A DNA stretch of 60,482 nucleotides from Methylobacterium indicum (GTDB taxonomy: Bacteria; Pseudomonadota; Alphaproteobacteria; Rhizobiales; Beijerinckiaceae), in the NCBI RefSeq assembly GCF_001043895.1, contig NZ_JTHF01000024.1:1-60482 (forward strand), given 5' to 3'. The notes below the pieces were generated by a model that made no database searches, was not told the DNA's origin, and saw only the letters and a program-made list of their open reading frames with translations. Made by a program: the position numbers and the translations under genes. Each line of letters opens with the position of its first letter. The first letter of the stretch is position 1. Below, in pieces: positions 16,330 to 25,268 of the stretch.

Positions 16330-17978
16330 GAGGGTGGCCCGTGAAGGACCGGCTCGGCCGGCTGGGATCCGACGAGGCGGGCTCGATCCTGCCGCTGGTC
16401 GCGGTGGTGTTGGCGATGCTGTGCGGCATCGCCGGCCTCGGGGTCGATCTCGGCCTCGTCTATCTCGAGAAGCGCCGCATCCAGTCGGCGGTCGATCTCG
16501 CCGCCCTCGCGGCGGCCCGGGCCAGCGACGGCGCCGCCGCGGCGACGCGGGCGCTCGTCGACAACGGCTACCGCATCCCCGACGACGTCACGGTCACCCC
16601 GGGCACCTACGTGCCGGACCGCGCGATCCCGGCCGCGAGCCGCTTCACCCCGGGTTCGAGCGCCCCCAACGCCATCCGAATCCGGCTCGCCAACACGGTG
16701 AGGACCGCCTTCACGCGGATCGTCGGCGGTCCGTCGAGCTTCGTCGTCTCCGGCGACGCGACGGCCCGGCGGGCCGAGCTCGCCGCGTTCGGCATCGGCT
16801 CGCGTCTCGTCGGCTTGGATGCCGGTATCGCCAACGCGCTGCTGTCGCGCCTCTTGGGCACCACCGTGTCGCTCTCGCTCATGGATTACCGGGCGCTCGC
16901 CGCCCTGCGGGTCGATGCCCTGGGCTTCCTGCGCAGCGCGGCGCCCCGGATCGGTCTTCAGGCCGTGACCTACGACGACGTGCTGAAGGGCAGCCTGCGC
17001 CTGTCGGACTTCGTGGCCCTGCTCGGCCAGGCCTCCGAGCCGGCGAGCGGGAGCGCCGCCGCTCGCGCGAGCCTCAACGCCCTGACCGCCGCCCTGAGCG
17101 GGACCGGGACCTCGGTCCGCCTCGCGGGCCTGCTGACGGCGGGCGAGATCGGGTCGTCCCCGGTGGCGCAGACCGGAGAGGCCCTCTGGGTCAACGCCCT
17201 CGACATGATCGGCGGGGCGGCCTTCCTGGCCAATGGCGGCCGGCAGGTCGGGCTCGACCTCGGCACCGCCGTGCCGGGCCTCCTGCGCGCGTCGGTCTCG
17301 CTGCGCACCGGGGATGCCTGGCACACCTCCGGCTTCACCGGGATCGGCGGCAGCCTGAGCACGGCCCAGCAGCGCATCCTCGTCGAGCTGTGGATCCCCG
17401 GACCGGTCGGCCTCGTGGATCTCTACCTGCCGATCGCGATCGAGCTGGCGCCCGCGCGCGCCGTGCTGCGCTCGGTCGTCTGCCCGTGGAACGCCAGCAA
17501 CGAGCGCACCGCGACCCTCGACGTCACCACCGGCATCGCGGCGCTCTCGATCGGCGCGATTCCGGCGAACGCCCTCGACCTCGGAACCCCGCGTCCCGCT
17601 CCCACGCCGGTGACGATCCTGAAGGCGCCGCTCCTCTCCGTCACGGGCGTCTCGGCGGTGCAGCTCGGCGCGTCGACCCGGTCCCTGACCTTTACCGACG
17701 ACGACATCCGGACCGGGCGTATCCGGACGGTGTCGACCACGACGCTCGTCACCTCGGTGACCGCCTCGCTGCTCGCCAACCTCGACCTTCAGATCAACGG
17801 TCTGTCGCTGCCGGGCCTCGTCGACCCGAAGGGCCTGGTCGCCACGGCGCTGGGCGCCGCGGCGGGGCCGATCGATGCCTTGCTGTTCTCGATCCTGGGC
17901 CTGGCGGGCGTGCAGCTCGGCGCCGCGGACGTGGCCGTCACCGGCACCCGGTGCGGCGGTGCCGTCCTGGTGCAGTGA
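16326..17978 (+). CDS. TadG-like membrane-anchored Tad locus protein
   Basis: A 550-residue protein with a TadG-type N-terminus: after a short basic segment, DEAGSILPLVAVVLAML starts a single membrane anchor followed by DLGLVYLEKRRIQSAVDLAALAAA, the hallmark of putative Flp pilus-assembly TadG-like proteins. The remaining 480 residues are predicted to be outside the cell membrane. They are rich in Ala, Leu, Thr and Ser with no von Willebrand (MIDAS) motif that I could find. It overlaps the TadE gene by ATGA, so the two are co-expressed. A role in pilus or envelope assembly is inferred from family. Confidence 0.85.
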   Translation: MRGWPVKDRLGRLGSDEAGSILPLVAVVLAMLCGIAGLGVDLGLVYLEKRRIQSAVDLAALAAARASDGAAAATRALVDNGYRIPDDVTVTPGTYVPDRAIPAASRFTPGSSAPNAIRIRLANTVRTAFTRIVGGPSSFVVSGDATARRAELAAFGIGSRLVGLDAGIANALLSRLLGTTVSLSLMDYRALAALRVDALGFLRSAAPRIGLQAVTYDDVLKGSLRLSDFVALLGQASEPASGSAAARASLNALTAALSGTGTSVRLAGLLTAGEIGSSPVAQTGEALWVNALDMIGGAAFLANGGRQVGLDLGTAVPGLLRASVSLRTGDAWHTSGFTGIGGSLSTAQQRILVELWIPGPVGLVDLYLPIAIELAPARAVLRSVVCPWNASNERTATLDVTTGIAALSIGAIPANALDLGTPRPAPTPVTILKAPLLSVTGVSAVQLGASTRSLTFTDDDIRTGRIRTVSTTTLVTSVTASLLANLDLQINGLSLPGLVDPKGLVATALGAAAGPIDALLFSILGLAGVQLGAADVAVTGTRCGGAVLVQ

Positions 17979-18174
17979 TGCCAAGAGCATCGACGCGGAT
18001 AGCGGACAAGACCCGTCGGACCGACTTTCCGCCCGGACGAGAAATTCAGTAACGCGACCGTCGCGACGCTTTTCTGGATACCGCTCTTCCTCCCGCCACC
18101 CTTCGTCTTCGCCGTGCAGGAACGTCGCGCCCGCGCGAGCCCCGAATCACGTCCGTCTTCACCGAGGTCGTTCG

Positions 18175-20640
18175 ATGTACCGCCCGATCGCCTGCCTGGT
18201 CGAACAGCACGCCGCCTGGGTCGTCCCGCTCGCCGGCCTGATCTGCTGGGTCTCGCTCCACACGGCCCTGCGCCTCAACCGGCACAGCCTCGACACGGTC
18301 GGGATGGGGCGCTGGGTCTGGCTCGTCGTGGCGAGCTTCTCGGCCGGGGCGGGGATCTGGTGCACCCACTTCATCGGAATGCTCGGCTACGATCCCGGCT
18401 TCACCATCGGCTATCGCCTCGACGGGACGCTCCTGTCGCTCGTGGCTTCCGTCCTCTCGGTGCTGGCCGCCTTCGGGGCGAGCCGTGCCCGCAACCGCGC
18501 AGTGGCCTCCCTCGGGGCCGGCCTGATCCTCGGCCTCGGCGTCGCGGCGATGCACGGCGTCGGAACTCTCAGCCTCCAGGTGCCCGGCACGCTCGCCTGG
18601 GACCAGCCGCTGGCGCTCGCCGCCGTCGCGGTCGGCTGCGCGCTCGCCACGGCGGGATTCGCGATCCATGGCGGTCCCGCCCGGCCGCACAGCCGCCTCG
18701 TCGTCGCCACCGTGCTCACGGCCTCGGTCGCCGCCATGCACTTCACCGCGATGGCCGCCCTGGTGATCGTGCCCGACCTGATGCCGGTCGAGACCGGGGC
18801 GATCCTGCCCCGCCTCGTGCTCGCCGCCAGCATCACGGCGGTGATGCTGAGCATCCTCGGCTTCGGCGTCCTGGCGCTCTTCGCCGACCGCACCCTGCGG
18901 GCCAACGCGGCCCTGCGGGCGAGCCAGACGGCGTTGCGTGTCAGCGAGGAGCGGCTGGCGCTCGCCGTCGATACCGACGGATTGTGGGACCTCACCCTGA
19001 CGACCGGGGCGATGTGGCTGTCCGACCGCTGGCAGACGATGCTCGGCTACGCCCCCGGCGAGCTCGACGGCCGTATCGAGACCTGGCACGGCCTCGTCCA
19101 TCCCGAGGATGCCGCGAAGGTCGTGCGGCTCCTCGACGACCACCTGACGGGACGAACGGCGGTCTTCGAGTGCGAGCATCGCCTGCGGCGCAAGGACGGC
19201 GCCTGGAGCTGGGTCGTCGCCCGCGGCAAGGTCGTCGGCCGCGACGGCGACGGGGCCGGGGAGCCCGGCCGCCCGGTCCGCATGGTCGGCCTCCAGGTCG
19301 ACACGACGCTCCGGCGCGAGGCCGAGCGGCGGATCGCCCACATGGCCGTGCACGACGCCCTGACCGGGCTGCCGAACCGGGTACTCTTTCGCGAGCGCCT
19401 GAGCGAGCGGCTCGCGGGCGCATCGACCCGGCGCGGCAGCGTCGCGGTGCTGGCCTGCGACCTCGACCGCTTCAAGGCCGTCAACGACACCTACGGCCAC
19501 CCGGCGGGCGACGCGCTCCTGAAGGTCATCGCCGACCGCCTGCGCGGCGTCGTGCGCAGCGCCGACACGATCGCGCGGCTCGGCGGCGACGAGTTCGCGA
19601 TCATCCTGGACCGGATCGACGACCCGCGCTGCATCGACGGGATCGCGCAGCGCCTGATCGAGGCGGTGGAGCGGCCGGTCCCCCTCGGGGGCGTCGTGGC
19701 CGGGGTCGGGATCAGCATCGGCATCGCGGCCGCGGACGGCGAGACCGACGCCGACGACCTGTTCAAGAAGGCCGACATCGCGCTCTACCGGGCGAAGGCG
19801 GAAGGCCGCAACACGTTCCGTTACTACGTGCCCGGGATGAACGAGGCGATCACCCGCCGCGCCCGGCTCGAACGCGACCTCCACGCCGCCCTGGGCAGCG
19901 CCGGTGGGCTGGTGATGCACTACCAGCCGATCCTGCGGGGCGCGGACGGGGCGTTGTGCGGGTTCGAGGCGCTGATGCGCTGGCGCCATCCGGAGCTCGG
20001 GCTCGTCGCGCCGTCGCACTTCATCCCGCTCGCCGAGGAGACCGGCCAGATCGTAGCGCTCGGCGCCTTCGCCCTGCACGAGGCCTGCCGGGCCGCCGCG
20101 CGCTGGCCGGGGGACCTGCGGGTCGCCGTCAACGTCTCGGCCATCCAGCTGCGCCAGCCCGGCCTGGAGCAGACCGTGGTGGCGGCGCTCGCGGGGGCGC
20201 GCCTGCCGGCGGCGCGCCTCGAGATCGAGATCACCGAGAGCGTCCTCGTCGAGGACGACCCGGCCTCGCTCTCCTGCCTGCAGCGCCTCAAGGCGCTCGG
20301 GGTGCGCATCGCGCTCGACGATTTCGGCACCGGCTACTCGTCCCTGAGCTACCTGCGGCGCTTCCCCTTCGACCGCATCAAGATCGACCGCTCGTTCATC
20401 CGCGACATCGCCGATGCGGACACCGCGGCGATCGTCGGGGCCATCGTGGGGATGGCGGCGCATTTCGGGGCGACCGTGACCGCCGAGGGCGTCGAGACGC
20501 AGGATCAGTTCGAGGCGGTGCGCGCCCGGGCCTGCACGGAGGTCCAGGGCTACCTCTTCGGCCGTCCGGTCCCGGCCCGGGAGGTGGACGATCTGATCCG
20601 CCGCCAGGCTCCCCGTCCTGCCGGCCAGGCCGCGGCGTGA
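18175..20640 (+). CDS. MHYT-PAS-GGDEF-EAL cyclic-di-GMP turnover protein
   Basis: An 821-residue inner-membrane signalling protein. Residues 1-240 are a seven-helix MHYT sensor (motif copies WCTHFIGML, AAMHGVG, AAMHFTAM), which is proposed to bind metal and sense gases. A PAS domain covers about 260-385. A GGDEF domain has an intact active site LGGDEFAII and the inhibitory I-site RSAD five residues upstream. The EAL domain has FEALMRW, EIEITES, DDFGTGYSS, KIDRSF and EGVET, all needed for phosphodiesterase activity. Both catalytic activities look possible. Start at the ATG 18175; the open frame extends upstream but without MHYT sequence. Proximity to the Tad genes suggests a role in surface attachment, by inference. 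Confidence 0.93.
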   Translation: MYRPIACLVEQHAAWVVPLAGLICWVSLHTALRLNRHSLDTVGMGRWVWLVVASFSAGAGIWCTHFIGMLGYDPGFTIGYRLDGTLLSLVASVLSVLAAFGASRARNRAVASLGAGLILGLGVAAMHGVGTLSLQVPGTLAWDQPLALAAVAVGCALATAGFAIHGGPARPHSRLVVATVLTASVAAMHFTAMAALVIVPDLMPVETGAILPRLVLAASITAVMLSILGFGVLALFADRTLRANAALRASQTALRVSEERLALAVDTDGLWDLTLTTGAMWLSDRWQTMLGYAPGELDGRIETWHGLVHPEDAAKVVRLLDDHLTGRTAVFECEHRLRRKDGAWSWVVARGKVVGRDGDGAGEPGRPVRMVGLQVDTTLRREAERRIAHMAVHDALTGLPNRVLFRERLSERLAGASTRRGSVAVLACDLDRFKAVNDTYGHPAGDALLKVIADRLRGVVRSADTIARLGGDEFAIILDRIDDPRCIDGIAQRLIEAVERPVPLGGVVAGVGISIGIAAADGETDADDLFKKADIALYRAKAEGRNTFRYYVPGMNEAITRRARLERDLHAALGSAGGLVMHYQPILRGADGALCGFEALMRWRHPELGLVAPSHFIPLAEETGQIVALGAFALHEACRAAARWPGDLRVAVNVSAIQLRQPGLEQTVVAALAGARLPAARLEIEITESVLVEDDPASLSCLQRLKALGVRIALDDFGTGYSSLSYLRRFPFDRIKIDRSFIRDIADADTAAIVGAIVGMAAHFGATVTAEGVETQDQFEAVRARACTEVQGYLFGRPVPAREVDDLIRRQAPRPAGQAAA

Positions 20641-20805
20641 TCCCGCCCGAGGGATGCCCTCGGTGGGCGAAGTGACGCGGGGTCGAGGCCGGCGACGACC
20701 CGCCCAACGGACCGGAAGCGCGCTATCGTTTCGTTCGGGCGCGATCGAAGCGTCCCACAGACGATCGGCCACCGGGGCATCCGGGGCGGTTCAGGGGAGT
20801 GACCG

Positions 20806-21618
20806 ATGCGACGCCTCGTCCCGACGACGGCACTGGCCGCCTGCCTCGCCCTCCTCGGGACCGGCCCGGCCCCCGCCGAGCAGGACATGCTGCTCGGGGC
20901 CGACATGGCCTCTCCGGCGATGACCCGGGCCGAGATGACCCGGGCCGACGTCGAGGCGTTGATCGCCCGCGCCGCCGGCCGGCCGATCGATCTCTCCGAC
21001 AAGGCTCTCTCCGGCCTCGATCTCTCGGGGCTCGACCTGCGGGGCGCGAACCTGCGCACCGCCCGGCTCAACAGGGTGAATCTGCGCGGCGCGGACCTCA
21101 GCGGCGCCAACCTCGAACAGGCCTGGATCATCAAGGCCGACCTGACCGGCGCGAAGCTCGTCGGCGCCCGGATGTTCGGCATCACCGCCCGGGAGGCGAA
21201 CCTGACCGGGGCGGACCTCAGCCGCGCCGTGCCGATCGGGGACTTTCGCGGCGCGACCATGCGGGGCGCGACGCTCGTCGGCCTGCGTGGCGGGGCGGAC
21301 CTGCGCAACCAGTCCATGGGCCTGATGCGGGCGGTGTTCGTCTCGGTGAACCTGTCCGGCGCGAACCTGACGGGGGCCGATCTCGGCCGGGCCCGGCTGG
21401 ACTTCGCCAACCTCGCGGGCGCCGACCTCACCGACGTGGCGCTGACCGGCGCGGACCTGTCGGGGGCCGACCTCACCGGCGCGACGGTCGCGGGCGCCGA
21501 CTTCCGCAGCGCCGATGTCGGCGGGGCGAAGCTCGTCGACCTCAAGGGCCAGGATCGCGCCCGGGACTGGGCGCAGCGCGTCAACGCCGACCGCGCCGTC
21601 CTGCGGCGGCCCGAGTGA
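20806..21618 (+). CDS. Exported pentapeptide-repeat protein
   Basis: A 270-residue protein with a signal peptide (MRRLVPTTALAACLALLG, cleavage near APAEQ) and about 20 pentapeptide repeats of the A(D/N)LxG type between residues 65 and 245, for example LSGLDLSGLDLRGANLRTA, and a second block after a short break near GDFRGATMRGATL. Such repeats form a right-handed quadrilateral beta-helix. The function of exported examples is generally unknown. A ggagtg ribosome-binding site precedes the ATG. It is convergent with the GlcG-like gene, with 21 nt between them. Confidence 0.9.
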   Translation: MRRLVPTTALAACLALLGTGPAPAEQDMLLGADMASPAMTRAEMTRADVEALIARAAGRPIDLSDKALSGLDLSGLDLRGANLRTARLNRVNLRGADLSGANLEQAWIIKADLTGAKLVGARMFGITAREANLTGADLSRAVPIGDFRGATMRGATLVGLRGGADLRNQSMGLMRAVFVSVNLSGANLTGADLGRARLDFANLAGADLTDVALTGADLSGADLTGATVAGADFRSADVGGAKLVDLKGQDRARDWAQRVNADRAVLRRPE

Positions 21619-21639
21619 GCCGGTGAGGCAAGGTCCCGC

Positions 21640-22074
21640 TCAGGTGCGCCAGGGATGCGCCGGCAACTCGGTGTCGCCGATGGCCCGGGCCCCGGCGAGC
21701 GCCACCGCGTCGTCGTTCTCGACCGACGAGCCCGATACGCCGATCGCACCGGACATCTCGCCGGTCTCGTCGACGATCGGGATGCCGCCCGGGAAGGTGA
21801 TCAGCCCGTCATTCGAGTGCTCGATGCCGTAGAGCGGGCCGCCGGGCTGCGAGAGACCGCCGATCGCGCCGGTCTTCATGCCGAAGAACACCGCGGTCCT
21901 AGCCTTCTTGTGCGCGATGTCGATGGAGCCGACCCAGGCGCCGTCCATCCGGTGGAACGCCTTCAGGTTGCCGCCCGAATCGACGACGGCGATGCACATC
22001 TGCGTGCCGAGTTCGACCGCCTTCTCCCGCGCGGCGCGGATGGCGGTCTCGGCCTGCTCGATCGTCACATGCAT
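21640..22074 (-). CDS. GlcG/HbpS family heme-binding-type protein
   Basis: A 144-residue single-domain protein of the GlcG/HbpS (DUF336) family. Features are [26 protein letters not shown] and [22 protein letters not shown], then a C-terminal [14 protein letters not shown] helix. Members bind heme, cobalamin or other ligands, or accompany glycolate and diol metabolism. There is no signal peptide, so it is cytoplasmic. It stands alone; the dispersed repeat at 22219 lies upstream. Precise role unknown. Confidence 0.88.
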   Translation of the reverse strand: MHVTIEQAETAIRAAREKAVELGTQMCIAVVDSGGNLKAFHRMDGAWVGSIDIAHKKARTAVFFGMKTGAIGGLSQPGGPLYGIEHSNDGLITFPGGIPIVDETGEMSGAIGVSGSSVENDDAVALAGARAIGDTELPAHPWRT

Positions 22075-22218
22075 GCGCGTCTCTCCCGGAAGCCCGCCGT
22101 CCCCGACGGAACGGAGGGCGCGCTGGTTCGACGGACGACTCTCGTGATCATCGGGCCGGCGTCAGCCCGGACCTTCGTCCACGAGACCCGACAGGAACGA
22201 TCGGCGTGGGCCGGACAC

Positions 22219-22315
22219 CTAAGCAGATTTCGCCGAAGCGGACACCGTTTCGGCGAAATCTGCGACAAGACAACAACCTGAGCGGGCGAAGCGGTGGCCT
22301 GCCAATGCAAGTCTG
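22219..22315 (+). repeat. Dispersed palindromic repeat, family A copy 1
   Basis: It begins ctaagcagatttcgccgaa. The 15-nt arm gcagatttcgccgaa (22223-22237) is perfectly complementary to 22249-22263, with an 11-nt loop. A tail follows containing cctgagcgggcgaagcgg, then tggcctgccaatgcaagtctg. The same order of blocks is found at 31507-31607 (inverted) and 60166-60408. This copy has an unbroken gcgaagcggtggcctgcc junction, which serves as the empty site for the insertion at 60244. Confidence 0.85.
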
Positions 22316-22342
22316 CTTGGCGGCGCCGGGCCCCGCTCCGTC

Positions 22343-22798
22343 TCACGCCGCGGGCCTCGCCCCGCGATCCGCGCCGGGCCGGCGCTCCATGGTGAGCCGA
22401 TGGAGCGCCATGCCGGCGAGCATCGCGGCGACGAACACGGCGACCGCGGGCAGGCCGAGGACGAGGCCGGCGAGGGCCGGGCCGGGGCAGAAGCCGGCGA
22501 GCCCCCAGCCGATGCCGAACAGGGCGGCGCCGGCGAGCAGCCGGGCATCCACCCGCCGGTTCTCCGGCACCGCGAAGCGGGCCGCGAGGACGGGGTGCGC
22601 CATGCGCGTCCGGGCGAGGGTGCCCAGCGCCGAGACGCCGACCGCCCCGGCGAGCACGAAGGCGAGGCTCGGATCCCAGGCGCCCGCGAGATCGAGGAAA
22701 CCCAGGACCTTGCGTGGGTCCATCATGCCCGACAGGGCGAGGCCGAGGCCGAACAGCAGACCGCTCGCGACGGCGGCGAGGAGGCGGAGGGCGCTCAT
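22343..22798 (-). CDS. YeeE/YedE family sulfur-compound transporter, second half-protein
   Basis: A 151-residue membrane protein with four hydrophobic helices. It carries [19 protein letters not shown] near the N-terminus and [13 protein letters not shown] in the second half. These are the conserved Cys/Gly-rich segments of YeeE/YedE (TsuA-like) thiosulfate or sulfur transporters. It overlaps the upstream half-gene by ATGA, and together they equal one full YeeE protein of about 290-350 residues. Confidence 0.88.
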   Translation of the reverse strand: MSALRLLAAVASGLLFGLGLALSGMMDPRKVLGFLDLAGAWDPSLAFVLAGAVGVSALGTLARTRMAHPVLAARFAVPENRRVDARLLAGAALFGIGWGLAGFCPGPALAGLVLGLPAVAVFVAAMLAGMALHRLTMERRPGADRGARPAA

Positions 22799-23214
22799 CG
22801 GGCCAGTCCGTGCCGGACGAGGAAGACGGTGAGGATGGCGCAGGCCATGAAGGTCGCGACCGCCGCGAACGAGCGCGGCGACAGCCGGGCGAGGCCGCAG
22901 ACCCCGTGCCCGCTGGTGCAGCCGGAGCCGAGCCGCGTCCCGAACCCGACGAGGAGGCCGGCCAGCACCAGGACCGGCCAGGACGCAACGCTGCCGACAG
23001 CCGGCCAGTCGCCGGAGACGAGGCGGTACAGGACCGGACCGGCGAGGAGCCCGACGAGAAAGGCCAGCCGCCACGCCCGGTCGCGGGCCTCCGCTCCGGC
23101 CAGACCGCCGAGGATGCCGCTGATGCCCGCGATGCGACCGTTGGCGAGCAGCAGCAGCGCCGCCGCGGCGCCGATCAGGGCGCCGCCGGCGAGGGGATCG
23201 AGGTAGGCCGTCAC
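22795..23214 (-). CDS. YeeE/YedE family sulfur-compound transporter, first half-protein
   Basis: A 139-residue membrane protein with four helices, containing [14 protein letters not shown] and the signature [20 protein letters not shown], whose cysteines are thought to relay thiosulfate sulfur in TsuA. It is the upstream member of a two-gene transporter. Such split YeeE pairs are a recognised arrangement in proteobacteria, so this is not a frameshifted pseudogene. No rhodanese, sulfurtransferase or ArsR-type regulator gene is adjacent. Confidence 0.88.
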   Translation of the reverse strand: MTAYLDPLAGGALIGAAAALLLLANGRIAGISGILGGLAGAEARDRAWRLAFLVGLLAGPVLYRLVSGDWPAVGSVASWPVLVLAGLLVGFGTRLGSGCTSGHGVCGLARLSPRSFAAVATFMACAILTVFLVRHGLAR

Positions 23215-23373
23215 GGGAGGAATCTCCTGTCTTGCTCCGGTTCGCGAGAGCCGGACGGCATCCGGCCGGGTCTCGGATCATCCGTCCTGTCGATCTCGCA
23301 TCGTCGATGCCGGGCCACACGCTCGGCGACAATCCGAGACCGGAACCCATGGTCGTTTCGACGAGCGTCGGTA

Positions 23374-24387
23374 TCATTCCTCCGCGCGCAGCGGCCGGCT
23401 GAGCAGGCCGGCGACGGCCTCGTCGAGATGCAGCGTGCCGGCGACGAGGCCCGCCACCGCCTCGGCCACCGGCATCTCGACCTCGCGGCGCCGGGCCAGC
23501 GCCACCAGCCCGGAGGCGGTCAGGGCGCCCTCGGCGAGCTTGCCGCCGGCCGCGTCCTCGAGGCTCGCGCCGCGTCCCAGGCGCTCGCCGAAGGCGAAGT
23601 TGCGCGATTGCGCGGAGGCTGCGCTGAGCACGAGGTCGCCGAGGCCCGACAGCCCCATCAGGGTCTCGGGCCGGGCCTCCCAGGCGCGGGCGAAGCGCAT
23701 CAATTCGGCGAAGCTGCGGGCAACGAGGGCGGCGCGGGCGCTCTCGCCGAGGCCGCGCCCGATCACCGCCCCGCAGGCGATGGCGAGCACGTTCTTGGCC
23801 GCCCCGCCGATCTCGACGCCGCGCGGGTCGCTGCCGTGATAGACCCGGAAGGTCGGCCCCGACAGGGCGGCGGCGAGGGCGGCGGCACGCGCCCCGTCGC
23901 GGCTCGCGAGCGTCACGGCGGTGGGCAAACCGCGGGCGACGTCCGCCGCGAAGCTCGGGCCCGACAGCACCGCCAGGGTTGCTCCCGGCGCGGCCTCGGC
24001 GGCGACGTCGGTCATGAACGCATCGGTGCCGCGCTCGATGCCCTTGGCGCACAGGATCAGGGCGGCGTCCGGCGCGAGGTGGGGACGCAAACCCGTCAGC
24101 ACGCCGCGCAGGGTCTGGGCCGGGGTCACCACCAGCACCGCCTCGGCCCCGGCGAGGTCCGCCGGGTCGGCCGTGGGCGCGACGCCCGGGTGCAGCGTCA
24201 CGCCGGGGAGGTGGCGGGCATTCTCGCGCGAACGGGCCATGGCGGCGGCGGCCTCGCCGTCGCGCATCCACAGCGTCACCCGCCGCGGCGCGGAGGCCGC
24301 CGCCGCGTTGGCGAGCGCCGTGCCCCAGGCGCCGCCGCCCAGGACTGCGACCGGTCCGACGGTGGTCGTCGGCCCGAGGGTGCTCAT
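23374..24387 (-). CDS. gpsA: NAD(P)-dependent glycerol-3-phosphate dehydrogenase
   Basis: A 337-residue cytoplasmic enzyme reducing dihydroxyacetone phosphate to sn-glycerol 3-phosphate for phospholipid synthesis. The N-terminal Rossmann motif is LGGGAWGTALA (GGGAWG at 17-22). It also has CAKGIE, LSGPSFA, the catalytic-lysine block GGAAKNVLAIACG and the substrate-binding segment GLSGLGDLVLS. The start at 24387 overlaps the acetyltransferase stop as ATGA, which excludes the longer frame. The tsaD-(acetyltransferase)-gpsA order is a recurrent alphaproteobacterial arrangement. Confidence 0.95.
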   Translation of the reverse strand: MSTLGPTTTVGPVAVLGGGAWGTALANAAAASAPRRVTLWMRDGEAAAAMARSRENARHLPGVTLHPGVAPTADPADLAGAEAVLVVTPAQTLRGVLTGLRPHLAPDAALILCAKGIERGTDAFMTDVAAEAAPGATLAVLSGPSFAADVARGLPTAVTLASRDGARAAALAAALSGPTFRVYHGSDPRGVEIGGAAKNVLAIACGAVIGRGLGESARAALVARSFAELMRFARAWEARPETLMGLSGLGDLVLSAASAQSRNFAFGERLGRGASLEDAAGGKLAEGALTASGLVALARRREVEMPVAEAVAGLVAGTLHLDEAVAGLLSRPLRAEE

Positions 24388-25268
24388 GCTGCATCTCCGG
24401 CAAGGAAATCCGCAGCCGCCAGCCGGTAGAGCCGGTGCGGCCGCAACGGGTGGCCCTCGGGCAGGGCCGGGTGGTCGAACCCGCCGACCGCCGCCATGCC
24501 GAGCCGCTCCATCACCCGCCAGGACGGTTCGTTGAGGCTGGCGGTATAGGCAAAAATCTCGGGCAGGGCGCAGCGGGCGAAGGCGTCGGCGAGGGCGAGG
24601 CGAGCGCCGCGGACCGCGAAGCCCCGGCCCCAGGCCGGGCGGGCGAGCCGCCAGCCGATCTCGACGAGGCCGGCCTCCCGGCCGATCAGCGAGCCGAGGG
24701 GCAGGGGCCGGGCCGGCCGCCAGCAGCCGACGAAGCCGACGAACCCCTCCGGGGCCTCGACGGCCCAGGGGCCGAACCCGTCCTCCTCGAAGCGCCGGGC
24801 GAGCGCCCGCGCCTCCGCCTGGCTCTCCCGGGCGGTCTTCGGCGCGGGGAAGAAGCGCATCACCGCCGGGTCGGCGCAGAGCGCCGCGAAGGGCGCGTCG
24901 TCGGTCAGCCGCCAGCGCCGCAGCGCGAACCCGTCGCCGGGCAGGCTCGCGGGGGGCTGGGGCACCGGGCGCTTGCGCCGCCACAGCAGCGAGCGGTGGT
25001 TGAGCACCGCGAGGTCCTGCCGGCCGGCCAGCACCGCCTCGCCGAGGGCGAGGGCGACGTCGAGGCGCTCGGGCGGCATGTTGGCCCAGGCGGGTGGGGC
25101 GACGCTCTCGCGCCAGGGCCCGCCGCAGGCATTGTCGAGCAGGATGCGGGCAAAGCAGTGGTTGCGCGAGACCGGCCAGTCCGGGCGCCCGCCCGCCGCC
25201 TCGGGCAGGCGCTCGTCCACCAGGGCCCGCCAGCGGCGGCGCTGTGCCTCGACCTCCGCGGGGCTCAT
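24384..25268 (-). CDS. GNAT acetyltransferase fused to an unidentified N-terminal domain
   Basis: A 294-residue protein. Residues about 113-285 are a RimJ/RimL-like GNAT domain ([37 protein letters not shown] as the acetyl-CoA loop region, then [13 protein letters not shown]). Residues 1-105 are a separate domain that I do not recognise, with conserved-looking [15 protein letters not shown] and [15 protein letters not shown] linker rich in Pro joins them. It is coupled by ATGA at both ends, to tsaD upstream and gpsA downstream. Acetylation of a protein N-terminus, a small molecule or an antibiotic are all possible. Confidence 0.82.
   Translation of the reverse strand: MSPAEVEAQRRRWRALVDERLPEAAGGRPDWPVSRNHCFARILLDNACGGPWRESVAPPAWANMPPERLDVALALGEAVLAGRQDLAVLNHRSLLWRRKRPVPQPPASLPGDGFALRRWRLTDDAPFAALCADPAVMRFFPAPKTARESQAEARALARRFEEDGFGPWAVEAPEGFVGFVGCWRPARPLPLGSLIGREAGLVEIGWRLARPAWGRGFAVRGARLALADAFARCALPEIFAYTASLNEPSWRVMERLGMAAVGGFDHPALPEGHPLRPHRLYRLAAADFLAGDAA

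Noticed and set aside
18175..20640. Degenerate MHYT sensor because only one copy reads close to M-H-Y-T
   Set aside because: The WxTHFIGML version of the first motif is, to my knowledge, common in proteobacterial MHYT proteins, so loss of function cannot be claimed.
20647..20663. Hairpin ccgaggg-atg-ccctcgg just after the GGDEF-EAL gene as terminator
   Set aside because: The stem is only 7 bp with no following T-run, so I did not list it as a terminator.
22795..23214. YeeE/YedE gene split as a frameshift pseudogene
   Set aside because: Both halves have their own starts, complete helices and signature motifs, and overlap by ATGA; two-gene YeeE systems are a normal arrangement.
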